A DNA stretch of 64,000 nt from Anisakis pegreffii (GCA_035041965.1 JAPYMA010000651.1:1-64000), one strand, 5' to 3'; shown: positions 1 to 11,520, counted from the stretch's first letter. Notes: generated from the sequence alone by a model not told the origin. Program-made: numbers and translations.

Positions 1-97
1 ATCAGAATCGGGGAGGATGGGGAAGGGATGTTAGTTAGTAGTTAGAAATCATATCATCACGGAGGGACGGAGGGAAGGGGAATATATCATCAAGGGA

Positions 98-214
98 GAG
101 GAAAGGCAGCCTAACACACCCAGCCAACGAAGCGCTACAGGGGGGATCACCGGTTCTGGAGGACAACAACAATACACGACAATAACACATAACAAAATCA
201 TCCCACCAGCAAAA
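98..214 (+). pseudogene. Inverted, diverged copy of the 3' end of the GC-rich gene
   Basis: Three blocks match the reverse complement of the 3' end of the neighbouring minus-strand gene in the same order: 128-143 against 501-516 (one mismatch in 16), 144-167 against 439-462 (two mismatches in 24), and 200-214 against 391-405 (perfect 15-mer). A 14-mer at 98-111 also equals part of exon 4 (1641-1654); that last match may be chance. The copy lacks the 12-bp hairpin that surrounds the stop codon of the other copy. It is oriented on the plus strand, so the two copies face each other tail to tail with about 175 bases of unrelated AT-rich sequence between the inner matches. Only its end lies in the window, so whether the rest is intact cannot be seen. 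Confidence 0.6.
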
Positions 215-464
215 TGGCATGAAAAGGTGTGAACGTTAAAACATCTCAAAGGAGCACTGTCCTGATATCTCATCAATATTTAAGAATGATCCAATCAGAA
301 TCAAAACTCGTTCAAGATTTCTATATCAGACTACTCAATTCTGTGCTCCATTGAATAATCAAAAAAATCGAACCGCTAAAACTTAACCGTTTTTGCTGGT
401 GGGATAGACGTGTTGAGTCGAATCCTGTGTCGATCGTTGTCGTCCTCCAGAACCGATGATCCAC

Positions 465-498
465 CGAATCCCGACCGTTCACAGTTGGTCGGGATTCG
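465..498. repeat. Perfect 12-bp hairpin spanning the stop codon
   Basis: Positions 465-476 (CGAATCCCGACC) are the exact reverse complement of 487-498, with a 10-base loop at 477-486. The TGA stop of the GC-rich gene (481-479) lies in the loop. The inverted copy at 98-214 lacks this segment. Confidence 0.7.
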
Positions 499-3347
499 CT
501 CCCCTGCAGCGCTTCGCTATCCCCGACGTGCCCGCCCCATCCGCCGCCCCTAGGGATAGACGCCGTTTGCCATTTCTCGGCGCCGTTGCCCTAGGCCCCT
601 CAGCTGGGACCGCGATGTGGCTTGTGTCGCGGCCCAGCTCCATGAGGGTGGCGACGGTATGTTGCCGCGCCCTGAGTTGCTGTTTGGGCGCGGCGACGCA
701 CCTTTCCGTTCTGTGTGCGTCCAAGTGGATTTGTGTTGCGTCCGCGGAAAGGTGCGCCGGGACGAGCACGCGGTATCCGCACCACGTGCACAGGGCTGAA
801 ATTAGATTCGCGTGAAATTGCGCATTAGAGAAATTTCGCTGTCAATGCATTAATTGATTCAATTTGAGTTTATAAACCGACAAGAATTTTCATGATGCTG
901 ATTTCAAGAAAAAACTTCCGGTACATTTGAAGTCTGTCGATTTCAAAAAAATCCAAAAGCTCCTTAAGTTTACTAATTTTCTGTTGCGAAGTCAGTCTCT
1001 AAAACACCAATTAGACGAATCGTTCAGCAAAATAAAGAACGCAAACAAAAAGAGATGAATTAAACTGGAGCTTACCTTCGCATTGGTGGCAAGAAGCCCT
1101 GCGCACGTGGAGCTTCCAGGCCGAGACGGTTTTGAAGCCCGTCGTCGGCCTGGTGCAGCCGGGCAGGCGGCAATCTGAAATACAGTAACGATTAGCAGAA
1201 CTACTTCAATATCTATGATTCAACCAACTAGATTGACTAGAAATAGCCATTTGATCTTGACTATTCGATAATACTTCATCAAATGGCTTATCGCTAACAG
1301 ATGCATAACGTTTCTTCATTTGTCGGTTCTATTTCACTGATCAAACGAATGAAGTTGTGAATTGAAAGGCGATTCGATGGATAATTACTCGATACAACTG
1401 CCGAAACAAACGTAACATTCAGCTCTTTCAGGCAAATGTTCTTGTTGACTGTTGAATATTTCTCAAGGAATAATTATAATGAGTAAAATAAAACGATTAA
1501 ATTTGTCAAAGTGAAACTTACAGACAATATTGTTTGACACCTCATATGGCGGCGATGCTGGTGCCGCCAGCCCGGCTGCATGTTCCGGCTGCAGTTTTGA
1601 GATGTCCTGCAGCCGGAATTCTGGCTGGGGTTTCATCGTTGGCTGCCTTTCCTCATGGGGGGATCGGCTGAAAGATTTTCCAGTGTTATTAACATCTAAC
1701 AATAAGAGTCGTACTCTTTTCTAAAGAAGGAGAATTCGCAGCGTTGATTCTATTGAACACCGGACATCTACTTTTTCCCATAAATATCTTCATCTTTCAT
1801 ATTATATGAGTAGAAAATATTCTAAATGATTAGATTTGTTCGAATGAATGCGATTAAAAACTTACAGTGTGTTAGTGTTAATAGCGGGTAGGGGGGTCTC
1901 TTGGGGTCGGGGGCTGGGGGTGGGGGACAACTGCGGCGTGTCGATTGGCCGGGCGATCGGGCCGGATGAGGCCCCTGGCGCCGAAACGGGTTGAAATTCC
2001 TCGAAGTCTGCGTCGTTGAACTGAAAATCAGCTCGGTTATACGTTCGAAATGGCTGTATGAACTGAAAATGGCTAAAAAACGGTCATACAAATATTTGTT
2101 CTTTGAAGTTCGAGCTAAAAAAGGATTGAGAGAATTTCATAAGATCATTTCATGAAGACTCTCATTTGATATCGGTTTTGAAAGATTAATTTACCAATAA
2201 ACGAGGATGAAATATTCTGAAGAAACGATAAAACTTAATGCAACTATTTTGATGCATCATACGGTCAAAGTTAATAGCTAAAACTAGAAGTCGTCCAATG
2301 ATAGACATTTTGATTCTTTATTTTCTCATTATAAGATGTCAAACTCTTACGATCTATGCATATCACTAATGATCAATCGCATGCTAGTTCATTTCTAACA
2401 AAATATTAATATTAAGATTTTTCCAAGATTTCGTTTTTCATTCAAATACTTATTCCGAAACATAATCAATGGCAGCAATTACGATTGTAAAATCAACTTT
2501 GAATTTAAGAAAGCGACGAAATTTCAGAAATTCATGAGTACTTACTAATTCGGCGCCAGGGCAAACCATAGCGGCGTATCCGGCCGCCATTTTGATGCAT
2601 TGGTACACGGGGCCGGATACGCCGAATAGGTGAGATGGCCCACCGAATCCTCCTTGGTGGACCATCAGTTGAACGTTCCTCATCCGGCAGATGGCGTGTA
2701 TCACTAGGGGGCAATTTAGTCCCCCTCGACCAGGTCCGCTGCAAACATCATTATTGCGTTTTCATACAAATAATATCAGTTGATTTTGCTAAATATTATA
2801 CTAGACACCAGCTGATAATTATTCTTCGGCTGGAATTTATATTAAAACTATGGCTCATCGCTCAGATAATCGAAATTCTCTAATTGGCCTCTTTAAAGAG
2901 GGGGAGAATACCCAAAGAGTATCTGAAATAGAGTGAGTATCTAAAAGGAGAGTATCAAAAAATCGTCCATTACAAGGAAAGGATAGCTAGTAAAAGGAAA
3001 TTTCTCCTTTTACTATCTGTTCTTGTAACGGACGAATTTTTTGTTCCTAAAACGGATCAATGATAGCGATGCTAAAATTGATTATTTCGAATGGAAAAAT
3101 GCGATGACTTACAATAGTGTTTGGCTCCAAATCGCCTCTTATCGAACCTGGCCAGATACAGCCAGCTTTTTTTGATATACCCGGCCAATCGGGGGCGGTC
3201 GGGGAGGGTGATGAATGTGGCCAGTACCTGTATTAGTGTCAGGCACGGCAACCACCCTGCCCCCGCCGCGATCAGGTTGTCCCCTGCGGGACGTGGTACC
3301 TCGGCTCCCGCTGCTGTTCCTCCGCGCGCCTTCCTTCCGCTCATCAT
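479..3347 (-). CDS. GC-rich six-exon gene, zinc-finger-like protein of unknown function
   Basis: Exons on the minus strand: 3347-3113 (or 3109), 2738-2546, 2020-1866, 1667-1522, 1174-1076, 795-479. Each internal junction has gt/ag borders, and phases agree from exon 2 to the stop. Exon 1 joins exon 2 in frame only if the donor 4 bases downstream of the consensus gtaagt is used, giving 1149 coding bases and 382 residues. An acceptor-like TTTTAG lies 17 bases before the ATG. Exon 1 encodes a basic, partly hydrophobic N-terminus; exon 3 is Pro/Ser-rich; exons 5-6 carry a Cys/His cluster (CRLPGC, then W-K-L-H, CHQC, CTWC, and an H-rich stretch ending in ERC) that could form two zinc fingers. The tail is basic. 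Exons are far richer in G and C than the introns, unlike every other gene here. I do not recognise the family; a domesticated or transposon-encoded DNA- or RNA-binding protein is possible. Gene model fairly sure, function unknown. Confidence 0.62.
2961..3037. repeat. Foldback element in intron 1 of the GC-rich gene
   Basis: An imperfect inverted repeat with arms of about 32 bases: the left arm carries CGTCCATTACAAG and TAAAAGGA, the right arm TCCTTTTACTATC and CTTGTAACGGACG. The loop is about six bases. It looks like a small foldback transposon or MITE remnant in the AT-rich intron. Confidence 0.5.
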
Positions 3348-3419
3348 TCTTTCTTTTTTTTCTTCTAAAAGTGGCTCTATGAAAAATCAATATTCTTTAC
3401 GATCAGTTCAATGATATAA

Positions 3420-6400
3420 TTGCATGAAAATGTTCAAGACTTCGCAAGAGTTCAGATTCTTATAAGCCTCATTCAATGGATGGAATACATACTCAAATTA
3501 AGACGGTATTCGAATTGACAGATCAGCGAATATAAGAACACATCAAGTCATCATGAGCACACAAGCATAAGCATACGAAGTTACTTTCATTGCGACCATT
3601 AAAGTGATTGATTCAGCCGTTTCACGCATGAATTTTGGAACGATTTACAGGTTACAGTGAAATCCGAACACATTTAGTATGCATTCGGATTACAGACGGA
3701 AGAATTTTGCACTAATCGCAACGAAATTGAAACGCAATCGAAGATACGGTTCAATTGACCAATCGCTCATAAGTCCAAAGTATCTTATTCATGGCATCAA
3801 AATTATCAAGCGCAGTTTTGAAGAAGCCAAAATATTGTCTCTAAATCGAGATCAATAGCTCAGGGCAACGCAATCGTACAGTGATGTGCAAATTTTGAAT
3901 AGTAGATAAATCCAAAAGCGCAGCAATTCAATCATAATGAAATCGATCGTAATTGATTAAATCTTCAATTCCGTTGTTCATCTCAAAATAAAAAGGCATT
4001 TTTTCGATGTGGCTTCAAGAGGTTGGTTGGAACTCTGAATTTTTAGAGCAACTGCCTGAGGCATTTGCGAAATGCGAAATTTGGCGAAAGGCATGAATTC
4101 ATACAGCGATAGCTTAGAACAATGTAGAGTGCGCGTTTATTAATGGCCAAAAAATTAGTTCAGTAAACAGGAAGCATCCATGCGATCTAGTTATTGCAAG
4201 AGAAACAGATGTATTGCCCACAAAATCTTCAGTTATTGCAATAAAGAAATGGAAAATTGCTGATATACATCTAAAGATTTCACTCGACATTCAGAATTAT
4301 TTGTTATTGTTCGGATGCGAATCAATGAGTAATTTCTCAACGATAACATCATTTTGTATCATTTCTGTCGCGAAAATTGACCGCAATTTTTGCTAATGAT
4401 AACACGCAAACATTGGGTTCTAACACAGTGATAAGACACCAGAACTCCTAATTGCATCAGAATTGCTGGTGTGATCAAAGCAATGAAGTCTTATTCAGCA
4501 CCCAAGAATAATTAGTTGCTTTCATCGCTTTAGGTTTTTCGAAACAATTTGCATATTGCGCGGAAGCACTGCACTATAATATCTAAGGGTGTGAAATCAA
4601 GCAAAAAATGTTTCATCATTCAACTTTGATATATTATCTTGAGCATCGCCTCTGTGCATTGATATCATTCAGATCAATCACCATACTACTTTTTGGTTTT
4701 ATAAGTGGTGAGCTTGTTAAATATTCTTGTTACCTATTGTTTTTGTTGATATAATCAATCGCAACATCAAAAAGTCACAGAAATATCATCAGCGCTTCGA
4801 ATACGATGACAATAATCCAAAGTAAGGAGAATGCTTGCAGATTTCGCGAAAAGTATATCCGAGTTCATATCAAGTTAATCTCACAACTGTTTTAAAACAT
4901 CATTCTTTTACAGTTCACTTGGAAAATCTCGCTGAGCAAGCAATTCATTAACCGAAATCGCTCGCATATCAACAGAAGTCAGCTGTTTGTAAAGGCATGA
5001 ACGTCAACGGAATATGCGGATACTTTCTGTGCAATTTAAAAATCTGTTTTACAAAGGATAGCAATTCCACGATGATGGTGTAAAATTTGAATGCAAAAGT
5101 CATGCTTCACTGTTTTGGTCCCGGGAAATCTTCAAAATCTATGTTAATGATAAGCATACACATATTCAACTTCATAAATTTAAGACTTAAACTGAAACTG
5201 TTTCTGTGGTCTTGACGTTGAGGTAACCAAGGATATTGTCATATCAAAGCACATCAAGTTAATCTTAACTGAGAATTTTCAACGTGATTTTCTAATGCTG
5301 CGCATAATTTTTGCCAAAAATCGAATTCATCATCGCAATTTTTCAAATGATTCCGAATGTCATCTCCACGCTATCCAGTGATTTAGAAATTCAATCACAA
5401 ATCGCAATGTTTAGGCGATATAATTTATTCAAATCGCTTGTATGCACAAGTCATATCAAATATCAAAGGTATCCGGCACAAGTTGCAAGAGTTCGAATTT
5501 CCAGCGCGGTTCTGTGATGAATTAGTCAAATTTGAACAAGAAAATATAATTCATTGAATAAAATCCAAATGTAATGCTCGCATCATGCAGCAAAGAATCC
5601 TTCTTTATGCATCTTTCTTTATCGAAAACAAATGAATTTATCAAATGACCAAATCGCAAAGCAATGATGCAAACGAGATTCAATAGCTAGACTTTAAGAT
5701 CAATGCATCAAAATCATTCGCACTTTCTTGATAACGTGAAATTAGTAATAACCAGAAAAAATGCAAGCAATCGCCGTTCGCAACATCAAAACAGCAGGAA
5801 AAAGGTTTTCAGTCTCCAGAAATCACAATGAAATGTGAATTTGTAAGTGAACCATTCGAGTTCATCATTTCAACCTCACAACTGTTTACAAATGTCTACC
5901 AAAGTCACAGAACATAGCAGTTGGATCACAAAATTTGGATGATCGAGCAATTCAATGGACGGCAAATGCTCATATGTTCCACTCAGCTGCTCATAACAAA
6001 ATGCTAATGCGAAAATTTTGGGGAAGCGTGCCGGAGTCACTCTCAATTCGAGATCGCTTATGTGATTGTTTGAGACGTTTCCAAAATTTTCACCGAAATC
6101 GTACGAATTTATCAAATGATCAAATCACAATGTGATAGAACGAACGAGTATAAATAGGCAAAAGATTAATTCCATGAAGCAAAATCATTCGCACTTATTT
6201 GTCAACGTGAAGTGAGCAGTAATTTCAAGAAAAGGATGATAGCAATCAATAGAAATTTTCAACGAGACGAAGATCAAAGACGCGCATCGAAGACAGCTTA
6301 GTTCAGATTGAGCATTTTTCATGATTGTCTGCACAAATCGAATATTTTCACAAATCGGCGCAATGAATTGATGGAGTGTGTGAATATCAGTGAGAGCGTA

Positions 6401-8680
6401 GATGGATTATGAGAAACGAATGCAATAATATAAAGCTAAGATGAGACATCTCAATTTCGGAACATCACGTCATATCAATGTAATGAAAGTGACGGAGTTA
6501 AAGAAGAAATTATAAAAGATAATGAAACGAGTAGAAAAAATAAAGCGAGTAGAATTCAAAACATACAATTAAATTGAAGACTTTTCCTCAGACAATAATT
6601 CGATTCAATAATTTAATTTGATAATATTATATTATTATTTTATTTTTTGTTCTTGTCGGTGTTGTCCTGTTGCTGTTGTTGTGTTGATGAATATAAATTA
6701 ATTTAAAAAATTCGGCGACGGCTGGTGACGTCGGAGAGTCTGAAATTGAAAGTGTCAACTGAGCGCTCAAAGCTATGTTCCTTTGAATGACCTATCATGG
6801 CACCAATCGAGATCAGCTTCGAAATGAAATCAGGAGAATTTTTCTGTAGTTTGGGTGAGCAAAGCTAATTTTTTGCTACTAATTTGATTGTTAGTTTAAA
6901 AAAGCCGAAGAAACTTACAGAATTTATTGACGATTTAGTGAAAAATTAACACCGATTTGAAATCAACTAATTAAAAATTTCGCTTTGGTATTACCAGCGA
7001 TGCAATAATAATATTAATTTATTGATGACAATACCAAGTGAAACCTGAAATTAAGCCGATTGAGTAAGAAACTATAATTGTAGAGCTTAATGGGACAGAA
7101 TATCGGAAGAAATATGAGGACAGAGACAAAATGAGAGCGCTGAACTGCATAAATGAATCTTTCATGATGAAATCAAGATTAAAAACTTACACAAGCTGTT
7201 TCACTATCAGCGACAAATTCAAAATTTCAACTCAAATGATCGCCGAGTCACAAAACTTCGGTCGATCACAAAATAGGCTCGTTAACGAATTTATCCTCTG
7301 GGTGGTGTTGAGGATAGTGTATTTCGACGATATATTAACAAAAACCTAAAATTCACGCGATGATAAAGGTCAGTAGTGTCATGAACATACTAATAATTGA
7401 GATAGCAACGGGCTGAAGCACAGCAATGATTCAGCCGGAGGCAGGAAATATGCCAGTGTCAATAGGAATTTAATAATGTGGTCGATCCTAATGACTTCCA
7501 GGAAATATAAAAGTTTTCTTCATTGTCACTGTTACGAACATACGAAATGGATGATTGATATGAGTACGTTAACAGTGCAAAAATGAAAATTGAACTAAAT
7601 ACTTACTGGATGATTATTTCAATTAATTCAATCCAGTTGATAACCGAGCCAAAAGTTTCTTCAATTCCGACAACGAATCCACTTGCGGTAACTGATATTA
7701 ATACAAACCACTAAAGATGTTGCTGTGGTTGAGTGGAGTTCAATAAACTTTACGGCTGAAAGTATCATATTGATGAACACAAAACTGATGCGATGATGAA
7801 CCTTCAATGGACTGAGGAAATACTGAAAAAGTGACTACTTCAACAAGCCTAATAAATTGAGAAAGGATCTGAAAATTGTAGTGATCACAAGATGAATGGG
7901 ATAATGAGCAGAGCTTAGAAGGGAACGATTGAATAATCTTCCTTTATTGAAGGTCTCCAGAATAGACTGTGTACTCAGTTTGCAGTCGGGAATCGATAAA
8001 TATTGTAAGTGGAAACAGATTATTGAATGAGTATTCTGTTGAAAATTGCAAATGCTCAGCAAAACTTACCAAGTAAATCAACCGAGTTGATGATAATCAG
8101 CAATTTACGATGATATTTGCGATATTATGGTGAAGCTGACTTTGGTCTTATGTCAGCTGTGGTATTACGATATTGATGGTGGTGGATTGCTAATGAATTG
8201 TATGTTGTTCTAACGACGGGTTCTGAAATTAGAATAATTATTTAACATCATGAATTGTTCCTGAAAGTCATCGTATTCAGTAGTCCGACAACCTTATCGA
8301 TTCTCACGACAGTGGTGGTAGTCATTGAATTCATGGCTTGAAACAGTGATATGTTCTATGACAATATTGAAAGATTTGTTTGAATCAACATAAGAAATGT
8401 TCAATAAAATTGAATTTGAAACAACGTACGATCAAAATGAATTGCCTATCCAAAACGCTGTGCAAATCGTTCGATGATAGCGACAAAGCGATTGAGAGCG
8501 GGTTGGTGCGGGTGACACCGAAAAATTAATTACTGAAATTGAGATTAATGATGAATGTTGCATTTATCATCACCTTATTTCGAGCGATTCATGAAAAATC
8601 ACGGAGGAAATAGAATCAGGAAGACGATGGAGCACATCGAACGATAAGGGGAGACTTTACTGTGAGTATTCTTATTAATG
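3420..8680. other. Gene-poor region of old degenerate repeats
   Basis: No gene can be supported. The stretch repeats related phrases without keeping a frame. The clearest pair is listed separately. Blocks near 4890-4990 and 5880-5990 also look related (CAGCTGA-, CATATG- and GAATTGCT-like words in the same order on the minus strand). Near 6913, 7189, 7605 and 8067, minus-strand gtaagt-like donors recur with similar flanks. This suggests an ancient tandem array, possibly of exon-bearing units, now decayed. Short ORFs such as 5876-6115 on the minus strand are not convincing alone. Confidence 0.4.
5634..6250. repeat. Direct repeat with 471-bp spacing
   Basis: The blocks starting at 5634 and 6105 share GAATTTATCAAATGA followed by CAAATC; the blocks at 5710 and 6181 share AAAATCATTCGCACTT, followed by a similar AACGTGAA. 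Both anchors give exactly 471 bases of offset, so these are two diverged tandem copies. Confidence 0.6.
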
Positions 8681-8764
8681 TGGGAGATAAAAAATTATTG
8701 CGATCTTTTCATGCGCAAGAGAACAACACTGATGATTACGTCTGGAGTCTGTTTCAGTTTTTTT

Positions 8765-8890
8765 TCAGGCGCTGATCGGGAGGGAGGAGGCGAAGGGGTG
8801 GTCGAAGAGGCGCGAGCCTTGCCGAACCCCTTTCCTCGCTCCCACCGATGCCTGACATTGCTTGTTGGTGAAGCGCACATCTTCACACTG
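8765..8890 (-). mobile_element. Possible non-LTR reverse-transcriptase fragment
   Basis: A GC-rich island in AT-rich DNA. One minus-strand frame reads VRFTNKQCQASVGARKGVRQ and then GSRLFDHPF before a stop at 8767-8765. The GVRQGS..LF pattern resembles the conserved GVRQG-plus-LSPLLF segment of LINE-type reverse transcriptases. Only about 40 residues are open and no other element part is evident, so this would be a dead fragment. The opposite strand also has an open frame behind a TTTTTTTCAG acceptor, which is an alternative reading. Confidence 0.4.
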
Positions 8891-9316
8891 TGATGATGAT
8901 ATTAGTAGAGTTGGAAATTATATGAAAATTATATGAAATTACATGAAATTATTTCGGAAATTCGCGAATTATGTATTTTCTTGCGGATAATTGAAATGAG
9001 TATCGTCACATGCATAGTGCTATTAACAATTCACTGATTTCATTATGATTGATTTCAATAGTTTCAACGAGTAATATCAATCATTACTGGCATTTTACAC
9101 AAATACCAGATGATTTATTGTTTATGGGTTGGAAACAAAAAGAAAGCTGCAAGCGAGATGGCGATTTTCTGCAGCTGAGATGGCGAGGTGGCGATTATCA
9201 TAGAATTAAACATCTGTAATCCAGATTAATCCAATAAACAATAAAGGTTGAGATCGAAATCAAAACATTTAATGACTTCTGAATGAAATCTTCATGTAAA
9301 ACAGCATTTTTCTGTA

Positions 9317-9606
9317 ATGGAGTACAGAAACGAGGAGGCATTTAAGAAAAACAGCAACGCATACGCACGTGAAGAGAGAAAAGCGCGAATGGTGAGGTGT
9401 GAACGAAATGTATACAACGATCAAAATTTCATGACAGATCAACAAATGCTCGAGAGTGATTCGAGATTGACATGCGTTGTTCTGTCTTTTGATCTGAATC
9501 TGTTTCTCAGTATGATCAGCACACACCCACTGTTCACTATACGTATGCATCGTCAATGGGCAATGAGATATTGATTCACAGCGTTCAAAAATTTTCGAGG
9601 AACTGA
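9317..9606 (+). CDS. Candidate two-exon gene for a 56-residue protein
   Basis: Exon 1 (9317-9391) starts with ATG and encodes 25 mostly charged residues beginning MEYRNEEAFKKNSNAYAREE, ending at a good donor (ATG|gtgagg). Exon 2 (9511-9606) follows a strong acceptor (CTGTTTCTCAG) in the same phase and reads YDQHTPTVHYTYASS to a TGA. The 119-base intron is normal for this genome. No family is recognised. A 121-residue minus-strand ORF (9634-9269) overlaps and is judged a shadow because it is hydrophobic and repeat-like, but the choice is not certain. Confidence 0.33.
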
Positions 9607-10381
9607 CTCTATCGACGGATACAATGACAGTCATGGATCAAAACTCTCAGATTATCAAGGAAAAAGTGGAGTCCAATTGAAAATTATAAATCAAATGCAA
9701 ATTAGCTGAAAGCAATCGCAGAATCTTTGTGACTGAAGTAAAAATGATTTAAGCCATCCTGATGAAGTTACACGAGCTAAAAATCGATGGACAGGTGGGG
9801 TGCATGCTTACAGAAGCGGGTCAACAATAGTCGAAATAGCATTGCGATGACTAATAAGAATAAAAATAGCACTGGAACATACAAGAGAATAGAGATGCAC
9901 ACTTTCAATGAACCTCAAGTATCATGCCTCAGATGCGAGCGTGCGTAGGTGTACACGTGCGTGTTTAAAGCATGGCAAGCATGGAACATCGCTTGACGTT
10001 TTTTCATGTGATGCATTCAGAAGCTTATTGCGATATTGAGAACATATAAGTGCAAACAGTTTTAATCTTTGATCAGCAATTTGAAATTGTATCATCGAAA
10101 AGAAGACTGGATTTGGAGCCATTGCCTTTGCTGGAGGCTAGAGCATGAGGATGTGGTCTATCCCAAACAATGTTGTCTGATTGTTTTGATAAGATACTAT
10201 TCAGTGGTATCACCATCAGCTTGAATCAAGAAACGACGCATGTGAAAGCATGACTGATACAATTGAGACATTCAACACACTTAATTTGTAAGTATTCGAA
10301 TCGCTTTGATAAGTAAATCGCTTTCTGGCAAAACGATATTTAGTACTACTTTAAGAAATCGCTGCTAGTATGATACAAAGT

Positions 10382-10990
10382 AATTAGCTACATTTCCTGA
10401 AGTTAGCGAAATCGCCCGACAGATTATATATTTTCCTGAATCTAGAGATTCAGTGGAATCGAATGGTATGGAGAAACTGCTATGCTACTGGACAAACCTG
10501 AGAGTACCGTTAGCTTGAAGATGGTAACCCTCATAGTACTATGCTAATGTATAGATCGATCTATAGTGATACAATGTACCTAAACGAGAGCCACTGCGCC
10601 AGTTGAGATACCTTCATGAAATTAGCTATATTTATCAGGTAAGCGAAATCGCCCGACAACACATATATTTTCCTGAATCTATACTTTTAGTGGAATCGAA
10701 TGGTGTGGAGAATTCGCTACATTACTGATTAAACCTGAGGATACGGTTAGTTTGAAGATGGTGACCTTGATGGTGCTGTAGTAATGCACACATTGATCAA
10801 TAGTGATACAATGTGTTGAATCGGTCGGCGCCCAGCTATTTCAGATTTGTTCAAAAATCAGCCATATCTCTTTACTTAAGCAAAATCGCTCGACAATATA
10901 CATTCTTTTGTGAATCTGGAGGATCTGAAGAATGCGATGATATGAAGAAATTGACATGTTGCTGGGCAATTCTGAGGAAATTAAAGTTTC
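10382..10990 (+). repeat. Three tandem 237-bp units, decayed coding copies
   Basis: The anchor GCGAAATCGCCCGAC occurs at 10406 and 10643 and, with two changes, at 10880: two intervals of exactly 237 bases. AATTAGCTA at 10382 and 10619 gives the same period. In one frame the first two units read FSGIEWYGETAMLLDKPEST and FSGIEWCGEFATLLIKPEDT, each followed by VSLKMVTL. Unit 3 gives MLLGNSEEIKVSLKF. Stops and frameshifts break every unit. The adjacent open frame at 11206-11520 has a similar segment (YEDKFSLKLMCVT), so the array looks like duplicated, degraded exons of one gene. Confidence 0.6.
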
Positions 10991-11205
10991 CTTAAAATTT
11001 ATTGCGAATTGCATTTTTTAAATGTCGTATAATGTAATTTTACGTCAGATAATTTATGTACTTTTATGAACTAGAGTTCGTGTTCTAATTCGTTCTTGTA
11101 AACCATGTTCTGCAATATTATTAGATTTAATTATCATTATATTGATGAGATCTGAAGATGCAGATCTCCGAAGCATGATCTTTCTGATACCCACTAGTGA
11201 CAACA

Positions 11206-11520
11206 ATGCGATCGTATAGTTCAAGATACAATTTGCATAGGACGGTGAATCTCGAGAAATTGAAATTACCGTCCGACAACATCTATACTCCTTATGGATT
11301 AAAGGTCACGTCGTATGAGATATACAATGAAACTGATGCGTATGAGGATAAATTTTCCTTGAAATTGATGTGTGTGACACCCATGACCGCTGCACATTTC
11401 ACCAAGATGGGATTTGTGGAAACAGACGAATCTGAATTTCTATTCGTCAAGGTGCACACTTTTAATGAAAGTGAAATCATATTCTGTATGATGAATGTAA
11501 TTAATGTTTGCTTGTGGTAA
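11206..11520 (+). CDS. Unrecognised ORF or exon related to the 237-bp repeats
   Basis: An ATG-started frame of 104 residues. The likely exon is 11241-11451, since an acceptor-like TTTGCATAG precedes it and AAG|gtgcac follows. The peptide (LEKLKLPSDNIYTPYGLKVT, later MCVTPMTAAHFTKMGF, VETDESEFLFVK) has the charged, beta-strand-like composition of real protein. It seems to be the best-preserved member of the family decayed in the 237-bp array just upstream. The AAHFTKMGF piece faintly recalls the end of a GNAT acetyltransferase fold, but that is too weak for a call. The 127-residue ORF on the opposite strand is treated as its shadow. No partner exons found. Confidence 0.4.
   Translation: MRSYSSRYNLHRTVNLEKLKLPSDNIYTPYGLKVTSYEIYNETDAYEDKFSLKLMCVTPMTAAHFTKMGFVETDESEFLFVKVHTFNESEIIFCMMNVINVCLW

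Noticed and set aside
456..815. 119-codon plus-strand ORF in the GC-rich island
   Set aside because: It lies opposite the last exon of the minus-strand gene, whose frame continues through five spliced junctions; GC-rich sequence leaves the other frames open by chance.
9269..9634. 121-codon minus-strand ORF
   Set aside because: It overlaps the two-exon plus-strand candidate, which has good splice sites in phase; the minus frame has no recognisable feature.
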